Below are positions 1-12,074 of a stretch of DNA of 64,000 nucleotides, piece by piece. The DNA comes from Molossus alvarezi. Its lineage: Eukaryota; Chordata; Mammalia; Chiroptera; Molossidae. The position numbers and the translations under genes were made by a program. The notes beneath the pieces were generated by a model. It worked only from the letters and a program-made list of their open reading frames with translations. It made no database searches and had not been told where the DNA came from. Within the stretch, counting starts at the first letter, position 1. Each line of letters opens with the position of its first letter. The DNA lies in contig CM073895.1 in the NCBI GenBank assembly GCA_037176705.1, forward strand, positions 6,968,551 through 7,032,550, read 5' to 3'.

Positions 1-262
1 GCAGCTAATTTAGACACGCCAACTTATTCATTCTGTCCTCAGCCAGAAGGGCCAAAGGCAAGGATGCTTCTCAGTTATGGTTTCCTGGCTAGCCCCATAA
101 ACGTTCCGTCACCTAGCGTGGTGGCACTTTCATTCTAAATCCTAAGAAAATCTCTGTGTTAACTGCCCAAGTCAGAGACAGACTTGCTCCCTCTCTTAGA
201 GATACAACATTCTGGAAGCTTACTAGGGAAAGGCATAAATGAGCTAAAGAATAGAAAATGGA

Positions 263-512
263 GCCCTGGCTGGTTTGACTCAGCGGTTAGAGCATTGGCC
301 CGTGGACCAAAGAGTCTTGGGTTCGATTCTGGCCAAGGGCATATACCTCGGTTATGGCTCTTCCCTGGCCCTGGTTGGGGTCCTGTGGGAGGCAACCAGC
401 CGATACATCTCTCTCACATCGATGTTTCTCTCTCTCTTCCTCCCTTCTGGTCTATCTAAAGATAAAAATGGAGACATATCCTCGGGTTAGGATTTAAAAA
501 AAAAAGAAAGAC
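263..512 (+). mobile_element. Ves SINE, full length
   Basis: A tRNA-like head (gccctggctggtttgactca), B-box-like ggttcgattc, CT-rich body and A-rich tail. It is flanked by an 11-bp target-site duplication (tagaaaatgga) at 252-262 and 513-523. Confidence 0.93.
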
Positions 513-840
513 TAGAAAATGGAAAGAAACAACTATCAATCATCCCAATGAATAGGGAGGAAACAGCCTGAGGCTATATATCATGCCGTAGATAAAAGCG
601 CAGGTGAATTCAAAAAATTACATCTGATTGGGACAAATGCAATTAACAGAGACTGAGGTACATACATTTGCTGCAGACACACAGGCATATCCACCCCCCA
701 CCTCCCCACATACAAACACTCCTGTTGGTTCTAAGCCTGCATCTCTGTTGAAGAGAGGTTGGCTGGTCATGAACAATGGGAAGGAGCTCACAACCACCGG
801 TAAGGATCCAAAGTGACAAAAGGAGGCTGTGGCTTGAGAG

Positions 841-976
841 GCAGTTTGTCCCTGGCTCTGGTTGGGGTCATGTGGGTGGTGGCCACTTGATGCGTCTCTC
901 TCACATCGATGTTTCTCTCTCTCTTCCTCCCACTCTCCCTCCCACTCTATCTGAAGATAAATGAAAAAAAAAAAAA
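841..976 (+). mobile_element. Ves SINE, 5'-truncated
   Basis: Begins at cagtttgtccctggc in the middle of the element and keeps the CT-rich region and the A-tail; the tRNA head is missing. Confidence 0.85.
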
Positions 977-1079
977 AAGTGATATATTAATGACTTGGGG
1001 TGGTGAACACACAATACGGTGTACAGATGATGTGCACCTGAATTGTGCACAATCATGCACCTGAAACCTATGTAATTTT

Positions 1080-1305
1080 TTTTTAATCCTCACCTGAGGA
1101 CACTTTGCATTTATCTTCAGATAGAGCAGGAGAGAGAGAGAGAGAGAGAGAGACATCCACGTGAGAGAGACACATCAACTGGTTGCCACCCACACGACCC
1201 CAACCGGGGCTGGGGACAAACTGCAACCGAGGTACGTGCCCTTAGCAGGAACCAAACCCGGGACTCTGGTCTGTGGGCCAACTGCTGTGCCAAACCGGCC
1301 AGGGC
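1080..1305 (-). mobile_element. Ves SINE, full length
   Basis: Reverse-complement Ves ending at aaaccggccagggc. It is flanked by a 16-bp duplication (aaacctatgtaatttt) at 1064-1079 and 1306-1321. Internal (AG)n run. Confidence 0.93.
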
Positions 1306-1703
1306 AAACCTATGTAATTTTGTTAACCAGTGTCACCTCCAATACATTTAAAAAAAATTTTTTAATGTGATATATTTTAAATGCTCACATTTAAAAATGT
1401 ATTTACATTTGTACAATGTTTACATTGCATACAAATAGATGCCATATAATTGTGCTATTCACAGAGCTTCTGTAACATATTAGTACGGAGATGCACACAT
1501 CCCAACAGCCTAGAAGCACCCAGCAGTAGCACAGCATTCGCTGCAGGCACCCACTGTCTGAAGAAACGAGCACTGTTAGGGGAGATAGAGAAGAGAAACG
1601 AGATGCACTAACTTCGAGTCAGCCTTGAGCCCATACCCAAGGCCCCTCCCCCCAAAATGATCTATGGCCATGTCACCAGATCTCCTTCTCCTGGGGTCCT
1701 TAC

Positions 1704-1787
1704 CTGCTTCTGGAAATTAACTTCAGGCAAACAGGTGCTCAACTGTGACGGGCGAGCTGTGGCCGGGGAGAAATAGAAGGTGCGGCC
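1704..1787 (-). other. CTNNBIP1: Candidate second untranslated exon of CTNNBIP1
   Basis: On the minus strand, acceptor tgtgtttccacag is followed by 84 bp ending ...CAGAAGCAG and a donor gtaagg. All reading frames are unremarkable, as expected for a 5' UTR exon. It lies on the strand and side of the gene expected for CTNNBIP1. It is supported by splice-site quality only. Confidence 0.4.
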
Positions 1788-3298
1788 CTGTGGAAACACA
1801 GAACACGGTCATGGGAGGAGCCAGGAGGGCCCCAATGGCTGCCAGAGTCCAACCTGGAGCACACACCCCGTGCTGACAGATACAGAACCGAGGGCGGGAA
1901 GCTCACGCCAACGGGCTCTGCCGCAGTCCAGAAATACCTGTGCGTCTGGCCAACCCAGGGAACCTGCACCAACACCTCTGGGACGCGGTGCTGACTGCAG
2001 CTGCGCTCGCTGTCATTTCTGGCCAAAGCAGGTCAGCACACACCCTCTTCCCCTTGGGTTAGTCACCAAGTCCAACTGAGAGCTGTGCTGGGAGATGTTG
2101 TGGACCAGAGTGAGTCACTCCAGGGCAGCTGACCACCAAGTCCCCCACCTGCATGAGAGGTGTGCCCACCGAAGCGAACATGAGCCAGGCACAGGTACCT
2201 GGGTGCTCCACCTCCCTTGTGCCAGACGTGCATCGTGTCTGTGTGCTTGGTATACAGAAACATAAACTGACATAAACTAACACACACACACAACCCAGTG
2301 CAGATCATTTAAAACCTGCTAGCCTGGCCACATGTCCGCTTGTGCCAAACACCTCTTCCAGGAATCGAGGAACACTGTCTTCTTGTCTTTTGTCTCCCAC
2401 ACAAAACCACATCGTTCAGGCCCTTTGCAGGTTAATTTAACAGAAACATGGACTGAGGCCAACAGGCGGGAGACACAGGGCAGGCTGGCGGGGGTCACCA
2501 GGGAGACTTGCCTGCTGGCTGCCCCCCAGTCACCTCCTCTGCTGTGGCACACAGACCCCAGAGCGCCTGGGCTAAAGGTGGCCTCCCAGCTCTCAGCCCT
2601 ACAGCGAGGACAGAGGTCTGAGGACAGTACTTTGGAGAAACCTGTTCCAAAGGAGGTACAGGACCAAGGGAAGCTTTGGAACCTTTTGTCCTCAACGATT
2701 TCTGCAAAGAAAGCTGCTCGCTTACCCAAGGGGCTAAGGAGAATGTGTTTTCCATAAAGAGTGAGATTTCAGAAGCCTCCCAACAGGCAGACGTGGCTCT
2801 ACACTCTGGGTCTCTGTTCCGCATATCCCTCCAGCTAGCGATTGCCTGGGATGGACAAGACATCACCCACCACTGCCACCCCTCCCCCTCAGACTACCCC
2901 TGTGGGATCAGACATTTATAGTGATTAATTGCTCTTTTATTAAATACCAAGTGCCCCTGGGGAACTTTCCACCCAAGTTCCCACATTCCTTCAAAAAGAG
3001 ATGAAAAGAGACAACCGTCTTCCACTTCTGAGGAGCTTTAATTTCTTCACCTACCACAACAGCCAATTAGCCTCCTACTGTCTACAGGGCTCAGGCCCTT
3101 CCAAGGAGCAGAGGAGCTTTGTATTTGTGACTTTAAGGGGAAGGTGGCAAAGGGATGCTGAGTGTTCCTGGTGGGACTGTCTGGGGACTCACGGCCGGTT
3201 GTTCTATGTGCCATTTAATGTGTTCCCAATTTACAGAGGAGGAAAGTGAGGCTTTGCCTGAGGGGCCCCAGGGCCAGTGGAAGACAGCACACATGCTC

Positions 3299-3336
3299 GG
3301 GGGCTGGGGGCTGGGGGCTGGGGGCTGGGGGCTGGG
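3299..3336 (+). repeat. G-rich heptamer tandem repeat
   Basis: About five copies of gggggct in a row. The runs of five Gs spaced by two bases can form a G-quadruplex on the plus strand. Confidence 0.85.
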
Positions 3337-3339
3337 TTC

Positions 3340-3470
3340 TGGTTTCCATTCTGCTCTGTCACTGATGAGCTGTGCAGCCTGAGGTCAGTCACTGCCCTCT
3401 GGGCCCCACATTTTGCCATTTGTGGAAAGGAAGTCATGACCTCTACCGTGTCATCCCTCGAATACATGAG
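3340..3470. repeat. MIR-like SINE relic
   Basis: Contains the MIR-type stretch gatgagctgtgcagcctgag followed by cctctgggccccacattttg. Old and diverged. Confidence 0.5.
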
Positions 3471-5019
3471 ATCAGGGCTGGCTTCATGGGCATGAGGCCC
3501 AGGCGCTTAGAAGGGCCTCACTCTGGGTTTAAAGCTCTGCTGTCAGCATCTTGAAACTCCTACTAATGTCTGAACAAGGGGCCCTGCAAGTTATGTGGCT
3601 GGAGCAGACCGAGAGGAAGGACGTCAAGTGCTCTCAAACTGCCAAGGGCCTCACAACCTTAAGTAGACACAACACGGATGCAAGAAGGATTTATGAGTAC
3701 ACAGCCCATGTCAGCTCAGGGAGTGGGGATACAACAGTGGGCCTGTGACACAGCCTGCCTTCCAGGAGGCGACCAAATGGCTGAGGAAACCAAACTGCAC
3801 AAGCTGAACAAAAACACAACACAAACAATAGGTAATAACCAGCCAGAAAAGTATGTCGGGTTAAGACACAGCTGTTCCAGAGTGCCAGCCGCGTATAATA
3901 TGCCATGCCAGCGCTCCCCAAACACTCAGAGGCAGGAGGAAAAGACCCTGCCCCAGTGTGGGACAGAGTAAGGGGATGTGCAAAGCTCGGTGAGAACACA
4001 CAGGAGGAGGGACTAGCTGCCAAGGGCTCTGGGGAGAAGATACAGGGCTGGGTCTTAAGGGATGAATAGGAGTTTGCTGGTAGAGAAGGGCAAGGGCATT
4101 CGTTACAGGCACAGGGAACAGACATTTCTCTGAACAAACAGTTACTGAGCATCTATAAATGGTCAGGCCCTGTGCTGGGCACTGAAGATACGCAGGTGAG
4201 CAAAACAGTTGCGGCCACTGTGATGAGTGGCTCCCCGTGAGCGGGTGAGACGGACATTAAGCAAGTCATAGCCGGGGAAATGCCTCCTCAGACACTGATA
4301 AATGACAGTCTTCTGAGCTGCTCCCTGCAGGATGAGGAGGAGCTGGGTTGGAGGCCACGTCTGTGCTCAGGGCACACACGTGAAAAGGCCCTGAAGCAGG
4401 AAGATTGGGCCTTTGGAGAAGCTGGAGGAAGCGAGGATGTGGCTGAGGCCTCGGCAGTCAGCCGCGGACCAGGTGGTCTCTGAGAGGTAAGAGATGCTCC
4501 ACAGTGGGGGTCAGGGGTCAGGGAGCGTGAGCTGTGAGCGGTGAGGCAGCAGCGTGGGGAGACGGGCAGAGCTGGAGGGAAAGCCCGCTGGGCCAGAGAG
4601 CTGGGGCTTGGGCTGCGGGTGACAGAGAAGGGGCGGTGAGGAAGGGAGGGTGTGGGACACTTCGGCAGGTGGAGCTGTGGGATGGGAACAGTGTAGGAGT
4701 AGCCTGGACTGCCACCGCTGGCTGGGGGAAGGGGGGAGGGGCGGCCTGCAGCTAGAGCTGCCTGGTAGGTTGGTGAAGGCCCTGCAGACGCTGAACTAGG
4801 ACTGCACTCCATGGGCCACAGAAGCCCACGGGCCTGGAAAGCAAGTGGATTCGTCCTTCAGATAGTCAGTAACCCTGTGACTATCTGCAGAGACCATCAA
4901 AACGTGCTGACCAACCAGATCTTGGAAGCTTCTAGGGCACTTCTGGGAGACACTGTGTACTGGGTGGGTAGGGGGCACACTTTGGGAAGAAAGAGCAACA
5001 TAAATGAAGGTGAAGAATT

Positions 5020-5130
5020 GGTATCCTGGCAATGCCACTTACCAGCTGTGTGGCCTTGGGGAATGTATTCATTTATTAATTCAATAGGCAAGTTTACTGA
5101 GCACCTACTATGTGTATTGAAATACATTCG
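5020..5130. repeat. MIR/L2-like relic
   Basis: MIR core-like gccacttaccagctgtgtgg ccttgg, followed by tactgagcacctactatgtg, an L2/MIR hallmark. Confidence 0.5.
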
Positions 5131-6211
5131 TAAAAACAGTCAAAATCCCTACATACATTCCAGTGAAGAGGAAGGACAGACAAAACAAATAAAAAATAAT
5201 CAATGGGTAAGTTATTAAAAACAAGCCAGTGGGTGAGGGGAACAGGAATGTGGAGAGGTCGGGGTGGGCCTTCCTGCGCAAAGACACAGGGAGGCAGGCG
5301 AGGGAGTGAGCTGGGGGAACCCTGGGGCAAAGCTGGGCAGAGGCCCTGGGGAGGTCACGTGGATGTGTCGGAGAACCAGCAAGAAAGGCCATGGGGGGCG
5401 CCTGAGGGGAGTAAGGGGCCAGGGCAGCAGGAAGCCAGGAGGCCTCTGAGAACCCGCCCTTGACCTCAGAGAAAGAGCAGCCACGGTGGCCTGGTCTGAC
5501 TTGGGTTTTAAGTAGGACCACCCCAACGAAAACAAGAAGAGACTGAGGGGTGAGAGCAGAGGTGGGGAGACCAGCAAGAGGCCGTGGCAGAAATTTAGGC
5601 AAAAGGTAGGCAGTGGCAGTGGGACCCGGAGTGGGCAGGACAGACACTGGGGGGCTGGTGGGTGAGGTGTGAAGTGTGAGAGGAGGGGAGCGTGATGGTG
5701 ACTCACAGGTGTGTGGGCTGAGCAACTGAAGGTGGGGTTCCCCTCGACCGAGATGGGGAGACACAGTGGAGCAGTGTGGGGGGAAGACCAGGAGTTCGGC
5801 TTTAGACAGCTTAGCGCCTTCCCACCTCTAAGCCCGTCTCCTTACTACAGAATGGGGGCGACAGTGGGACCTGCCCCCAGTGCTGGCTGAAGATTAAAGG
5901 AGGCAACACATAAAGCAGCACTGGGCACAGTGCCTGGCACACAGCAAGCACTCAATAAACATCAGTTACTATTACTAGTGATAGAACACCACTGACAATG
6001 GAAGTAAGGTTATCTTCCTCACAGGATGAGGGTAAAATTAAACAAAAATAAGAATTCAAAGGTTTAAAACACCCCAGCTTCCCTTCTCCCTTCTTCTCTT
6101 CCAGGTGGCCCCTCAGCTCCCACTGGCTCAGAGGAATGATGAGGGGTGAAGAGCTCCTGGCGGCGGGGTAACGACCTCACCGCCACGTTTTCTACGTGCT
6201 GCCCCAAGTCA

Positions 6212-6302
6212 TTGGTTTCTGAACCTTTGGCACTGCTGACCTTTTGGACTGGATACGTGTCTGCTGTGTAGGATATTTAGCAGCATCCCTGGGCCCTCCC
6301 TC
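6212..6302 (-). mobile_element. MER20 (hAT-Charlie) left fragment
   Basis: Matches the MER20 inner sequence in reverse (tttggcactgctgacc, ggatatttagcagcatccct). The element is broken by later insertions and resumes at 7163. Confidence 0.65.
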
Positions 6303-6370
6303 ACACAGTCATGTTTCAGTCAACGACAGACCCCACACACAGTCATGTTTCGGTCAACGACAGACCCCAC
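6303..6370 (+). repeat. 34-bp tandem duplication
   Basis: Units 6303-6336 and 6337-6370 (acacagtcatgtttc(a/g)gtc...ccccac) differ by one base. The unit contains the terminal-repeat-like cagtcatg of the DNA element that starts here. Confidence 0.9.
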
Positions 6371-7162
6371 ACACAACAGCGGTCCCAAAGACTAGAATGG
6401 AGCTAAAAAATTCCGATCGCGTGGTGAAATCATAGCCCTTGTAAGTACACAAATACCACTGTTATGAATGCCTACAGTATTCCGCACAGTAACATGCTGC
6501 ACAGCTCTGTAGCCTAGGAGCTGTAGGGGAAGAATCTGTCACCCCCAAATATGTCTATTTGGCATAAGAATTATTTTAGGCTGGTTAATTTTAAGAAACA
6601 GCAAACATGGGAGAAGCTCTGAAAACCAAGTAGAAGCCATTCTTTATAAAATGCATTTACATGCGTGAGGGAAATCTCCATTTGTGCCAGGAACTGGGGC
6701 CGATCTTATCTCTAGACACTCCTATCAGTGCAGAAGACTTAAATCTGCATAGCAACCTTACCCTAGTTTATGTGCTTCTCTTGTAACCTCCCATGTCTGA
6801 CTCCCCCACCCCAACATCTTTCGTCTTCAGCTGAAGATGGCATTTAAGGTGGTGGCCTCCACCATTTGGGTGAGTTACTCAGTTTTCCTGGGTCTCTCCC
6901 ATGTATACAGGAAATATATCAGTTATTAAACTTGTTTGTGTTTCTTATGTTAATCTATTTTTTTATTACAGGGATGTCTCAGCTAACAACCCAGAAGGGT
7001 AGAGAAAAAATTATTATTCCTCCCCTACAGAGCAATGGGCTACACCCTATAGCCTTGGTGTGCAGGAGGCCGCACCATCTAGGTTTCTGTAAGTGCGCTC
7101 GGATATTTGCACAGAAAATCCTATCCATGCAGAACGTATTCCTGTCACTAAGCAGTATGTAC
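6307..7162. mobile_element. DNA transposon relic with cagtcatg termini, interrupted by an LTR
   Basis: The left end cagtcatgtttc(a/g)gtcaacgac and the right end ...cctgtcactaagcagtatgt form imperfect inverted ends. Inner sequence (acagtaacatgctgcacagc; accatctaggtttctgtaag) matches a known mammalian DNA-element consensus whose name I am not sure of. A solo LTR (6522-7029) splits it. Confidence 0.55.
6522..7029. mobile_element. Solo LTR (508 bp)
   Basis: Begins TGTAGGGG and ends CCCCTACA, perfect 8-bp inverted ends. It is flanked by a 4-bp duplication (gagc) at 6518-6521 and 7030-7033. A 4-bp duplication fits ERV1/gamma-type integration. No internal viral genes are present. Confidence 0.7.
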
Positions 7163-7690
7163 GGTAGATGCCAGTAGCACCACCCACTTGGTTGTGACAA
7201 CTGTGGTCGAAAAGGGGGTTCTACGGAAAAAACCTCACACGGTGATCTGATCATAAATTCCTAAGTGGACAGGTCCTGATGGGAAGTTAAGCCGCAGGCA
7301 TATAACTTCTTTTGTGAAAGGTTTATCTTTGCTTAAGCAAGTCCTGTCTACTGTTTCTGTGCACCTAGGCTAAACCACTCTCTCAAGAGAGCACATCATC
7401 TTGCTAAGGATCCTGCGACCCCATCCCCCCTTGCTTCCTCTCATCTCCGTGCAATCTCCTTATGCCCCTCCTTAGTTCAAAAGCATAAAAGACGCTTAGA
7501 TGGTCATCCTGCGAAGCATTTTTCTCAGGCTGCTCAGATCTCGCTTCTAGGCATGTCCTGTTTGGCTCAAATACATTTTTATGAAAATTCTCTATAGGTT
7601 TGGATGTTCTTATACGGACACAACCATGAATCTCTCCAAGATGTTGTCATATGTCCCCTAAAGGGCAAAGTCACCCCTGGTTGTGATCAC
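7163..7690 (-). mobile_element. MER20 right fragments (7163-7201 and 7621-7690)
   Basis: Reverse MER20 sequence (agatgccagtagcaccac, ggttgtgacaac, then tgtcccctaaagggcaaag). It is split by the solo LTR at 7202-7620 and continuous once the LTR and its 4-bp duplication are removed. Confidence 0.65.
7202..7620 (+). mobile_element. Solo LTR (419 bp) inside MER20
   Basis: Starts TGTGGTC and ends GGACA, with a 4-bp duplication (caac) at 7198-7201 and 7621-7624. A TATA-like cataaaag at 7484-7491 suggests plus orientation. No internal viral genes. Confidence 0.65.
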
Positions 7691-7734
7691 CACTTTAAAG
7701 AAATGGCTGGCATTTTCTAGCTTACTATTGGCCA

Positions 7735-7950
7735 GGCTTTGTTCTTAACCCTTCACATATGCGAGTCCATTCAAGCTTCACGCATTCAGTCTTCACAACA
7801 AACATCCCTATAAGGTTTAACAGGTGAGGACACAGATGCAGAGAGTAACCTGCCTGTGACCACCCAGCTGGTGTGTCCCACTTAGTTCTGGGGCAGGGGT
7901 CAAACCCGAATTGTCTGAGCTCTTACCCCTATGCTATCCTGCTCTCCAGT
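7735..7950. repeat. MIR SINE relic
   Basis: MIR landmarks in order: taacccttcacatatgcgag, caggtgaggacacagatgca and gagagtaacctgcctgtgac. Confidence 0.65.
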
Positions 7951-8134
7951 ATACAAGTAAATGGACAAAAATGAGCTCAGCACCAGGAAGAGGGAGCAAG
8001 ACTGAGGCCTGAACTGCGGCTCTGGCTGGGGGCCCCACATGGGGCGGCGCCTCGCGTCCTTCAGCAGCATGAAAACTGGGGCACAGAGAGAATTTCCACA
8101 AGTTCTGCTCTCAGTAATTAAGCCGCAACCTCCC

Positions 8135-8186
8135 GGGCTCTAGGCCTCATGAGCAACTGTCTTAATTAATGAATTCCACATTTCAG
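8135..8186 (+). repeat. 52-bp exact dispersed duplicate, copy 1
   Basis: The stretch beginning gggctctaggcctcatgagc and ending cacatttcag recurs without a mismatch at 9070-9121. Confidence 0.95.
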
Positions 8187-8399
8187 CCTCCTCAGTCCAG
8201 AGCCAGGTTCAGCATTCTTGAACCACACTCCAGCAGCATGAGCAACACAGGTCGGATGACGGCTCTTTGAGTCAGGGAGTTTGCAGGATGTGACACCATT
8301 CTCAGGGGATGAGCTTGGGGTGAGGAATTTGTCCTGAGGTTGCCAACCCCAATTCCAACCTGATCCAGAGCTCCTTCCTACTCTCTGAAGCCAGGCAAG

Positions 8400-8890
8400 G
8401 CTGCAGACCAGTGATAATTACTGTTGTGCTACAGCATTTTCCAAGGGCCAGGCACAATGTCAGTCATGTTCATTCAGCACAATGTCTCATTTAATTTGAG
8501 TTCTCATAACAAGCCTGCAAGGTAAGAATTATTCTCAGTTAAAAATTTTATTTTCCTTTATTGATTTTACAGAGAGAGGAAGTGAGAGGGAGAGAGAGAT
8601 AGAAACATAAATGAGAGAGAACATCGACTGGCCGCCTCCTACATGCCCCCAACTGGGGATTGGGCCCACAGCCTGGGCATGTGCCCTGACCGGGAATCAA
8701 ACCAGCAACCTCTTGGTGCATGGGTCGATGCTCAACCACTGGGCCACACCAGCCAGACAAGAATTGTTCTCAGTTTAAAGATCAGACAACTGAGGCTCAG
8801 AGAAGATAAGTAACCTGCTCAAGGCCACGGAGCTAATAAGTGACAGAGCCTGGATTGGAATCCATGCTTTCTTTCCACCCTATTGGCCCC
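8400..8890. repeat. MIR SINE relic interrupted by a Ves
   Basis: MIR sequence to 8540 (tttccaagggccaggcacaa, catttaatttgagttctca) resumes at 8776 (acaactgaggctcagagaag, gtaacctgctcaaggcca) on the other side of the Ves insertion. Confidence 0.7.
8541..8758 (-). mobile_element. Ves SINE (short-tail subfamily) in MIR
   Basis: Reverse Ves ending ggccacaccagccaga. Flanking 17-bp duplications aagaatt(a/g)ttctcagtt at 8524-8540 and 8759-8775, one mismatch. Confidence 0.92.
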
Positions 8891-9069
8891 TTCTGGCTCA
8901 GAAATTTATAGATGCATTAATCATTGTAATTGAAGTTAAAATGAAAATCCACTTTACAAAAAATAAAAGACAGCCAGAACCTTAAACTACTGACAATCAG
9001 AAAATAAGATAAGGCAGCATAACAATCAAATACAATGAATGGTCCTTGATGGGATCCAGGGAGGGGGGA

Positions 9070-9121
9070 GGGCTCTAGGCCTCATGAGCAACTGTCTTAA
9101 TTAATGAATTCCACATTTCAG
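9070..9121 (+). repeat. 52-bp exact dispersed duplicate, copy 2
   Basis: Identical to 8135-8186. The flanks differ on both sides and no A-tail is present. Confidence 0.95.
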
Positions 9122-10202
9122 GAGTCTTAAAGGCCGTTACTGGGCAATCACAGAAAATTTAATAGGGAATACTTATTAGATAATAGTATTGTAGCAATGT
9201 TATATGTGTTGAGTATGATGATTATATTGTGATTATGTTGGAAAGTATCCTGGTTCCTAAGAGATACAGGCTAAGTATTTAAGGGTGAAATGCCTCAATG
9301 CGTGCAACTCTCAAATGGTTCAGAGAAAAAGTGTATGAGTGTGAATGTGCCTAGTGACAGAGAATGTGTAAGCAAATACGGCAAAATGTTAACACTGGTG
9401 AATCTAGGTAAAAGGCATAGATAGGGGTGTTCACTGTACTATTTCAACTTTTCTGTAGATTTGAAATCAAAATTCAAAGCCAGGAAAATACTGAAAGCCC
9501 CTGGGAGTGAGGATGGCAGTGGGAGGGGCCGCAGCTGCTCTCCCGTGGCCCCTGGATGTCCGTGGAGTTCTGTCTGTAACCCACCCTGATCATCCCCCAC
9601 CAGTCAGGTCGGCCGTCCACGAGTGGGGAGCAGCTGTGAAGCCCAAATATAGACAGGCCCTTCTCTCCTCCGGCCGCAGGTCTGCTGGCCCAGGACTGAT
9701 TCCAGAACTCTCAATAATTACCCTGGAATTACCCTCAACAATTACCCTCAGAGCTTCGACCTGCCCCTTCATGGCAATGCAGGTTTGAATCTCTCTGGTG
9801 AAGGCCCTTTGAGGAAGGTTTTTAAGGCATTAGAATCAGACCCACCCGACCTGATTCAAAACTGCCCAATAACAACCAGGGTGTGGCCACCCTTCCCAAC
9901 TGTTCTGATGACCACAGGGAAGGTATCAGCACAGAAAACTGCAGTTAGGCTGGACAGCAGCACCTGGAGGTACCATGAGGGCCTGGGGGTGCATCCTCCT
10001 TTCTAAGGCGTGTCTTGCTCTGAGAAAGCCCCACAGGCCACTCTTGCACCTGGCACCACGGGCGCATCACACACACCAAAGGGCTCCCTCAGGACCTGCA
10101 CACTGGACAGGAAGCGAGAAGAGAGGGCTCCCTCCACTTTGCCCTGGTGCAGGGGCAGATGGTCAGATCCTGGCTGTCCACCATGTTCCCTGCATGGCGA
10201 TG

Positions 10203-10372
10203 GGACTCAGTCGGGGGCATTTGGCAATGTCTGGAGACATTTCTGACTGTCGTAACTGGGAGGATGCTACTGGGTAGGGGCCAGGGATGTTGCTAAACAT
10301 CCTACGATGCACAGGACAGCCCTCACAACAAGGAGTTGTCTGGCCCCCATATCCATAGCACCAAGAGAAAGA
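10203..10372 (+). mobile_element. MER20 (hAT-Charlie) fragment
   Basis: Forward MER20 landmarks: gggggcatttggcaatgtct, ggagacatttctgactgtcg, gatgttgctaaacatcctac and gatgcacaggacagccctca. Confidence 0.8.
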
Positions 10373-12074
10373 AACCCGGCTCAGTGGTCTCCTCAGAGTG
10401 ACAAATTGCACCAGGCTCCTTCAACCCCTCAGGGCCTTTACCTCTGCTGGTCCCTCGGTCTAGGCTACCCTTCCCTACTGACTGCTCACCATTCTACTGT
10501 TACCTTCTCTGGGCAGCCTTGAAGCCTGTGTTTGCACATGCCCAAATGTCCTCCACTCACAGCATGGCCCTGGCATGGCATCTGGGTGTCTGCCTATCCA
10601 CCCCACCTCCAAATTGGAAGCCCACTAAGGGCAGGCCACAGGCTGGTTTGAAGGCCTTCACAGGCCCCAGGCCACCTTATTCTCAGAGACAGATTAAAAT
10701 GAACCCACATTTCATTAATTAGAATTAATTCTCATATAACTCATAAGAGTAGTGGGAGCTGATACATTTTTTAGGTCTCCAATATTTTCATGGCCCCTCA
10801 AAAAGCCTCAGGGCGTTATGCTGAAGAATCCGAACTGATGAAATAGTGCTGCCGGTCACATCTGTTAGATTCACTTGGGAACCACGAAGGAAGCCTCCCA
10901 GCCTCGGAATGTCCTCCCCAGAGAATCGGAGACGCGGAGGAACTGAAGGAGCTGGTCTGTATATATTATGTATGTTGATGTAACTGGACTGGTGTAAGGC
11001 ATCTGTTTAGAACTTCTAGTTTTAAAAAAAACATATCTGTGATTTCAGTCTGATTCACAGAAAAAGTTACCCAGATCTCGCTGTCTCTTTGAGTCCTGAA
11101 TTGGGTGAAACCTACCTTTTTACAGCGAAGAAAGAGTACCTGGCAGGCCAGCGCGACAGCTCCGAGAACAATGCAAACAGGAAGGGAATGTGGAGCCTGG
11201 GGAAGTTTCCGTGGCTGCAGCAGGGCACTCCCCATCCTGGGCAAGTCATTAGCTCCGGGTTCTGACCAAGGGACACGCAGGTGTCGGGTTTTATCTCCTC
11301 TTCGCACAGTAGGGGAACAATGACAGAGGGAAAAAAGGCATCTTTGACCTACTTAAAAAGATTCCTTTTCTTTTCCCAGAGAACAGCTGGAGCTCTGAAA
11401 CCTGGCCAAGGCGGAGCCTGCGACCTTAAGTCAGGAACCAGCAAGCCTACAGAATCCTGCTCCAGATGGACCTCTGATTCAGTCTGACTTGTGACCTTTG
11501 ACCTCTGGCAGGTTCCACTGGAGTGGGTAATGCAGACTCCGAGCCCTGGTCTATTTATAAGTGAATGTAAGGGCTGGAACTCTCAGCTCTCAAGTGGATG
11601 AAAGCACCACACCCCCTCTTCTAGGCACGAGGCTCCCAGGTGGACCACCTTCATGGGCTGGCCACCTGGCAGTGACAAACACCCATCTGTACAAGTGGCA
11701 GAAGGACCCTCTTTCTCTCCTGTGATCTAGATTAGCATTTGAGGTGCCCCAGCATGTGACAACCCTCCTCCCTCTCACCAAGGGAAAACTCAGTTTACAC
11801 TGCTGGTCAGTGTTCTTAGGGAGTTAGCTGAAGTCAACTTGAGGCTGGAAGGACCAGTTCCAAGCCTAATAATCCCAGAGAAGGAGCCTGGCCAGGAGGT
11901 TTCATATACCTTAGGTCACCTCCAGAGAAAGATGCCAGAATGTTCATTTCAGCCCACAGACGCACCCTCAACCCTGCTGCCCACGGCTGTGTTGAATCTT
12001 GCGGGGTCACCATTTAAAATTTTAATTGAGAAATTTTGAAGTTTGTTTTTATTTTTTATTAATTAATTAATTTA

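Noticed and set aside
3691..4812. Long minus-strand frames of 153 and 174 residues
   Set aside because: Pro/Ser-rich low-complexity translations with no recognisable domain and no splice context. They lie in G+C-rich intron with MIR-like pieces.
5108..5764. 218-residue minus-strand frame
   Set aside because: Proline/serine-rich; a second overlapping minus-strand frame is also open, and no domain is visible. Probably chance in GC-rich intron.
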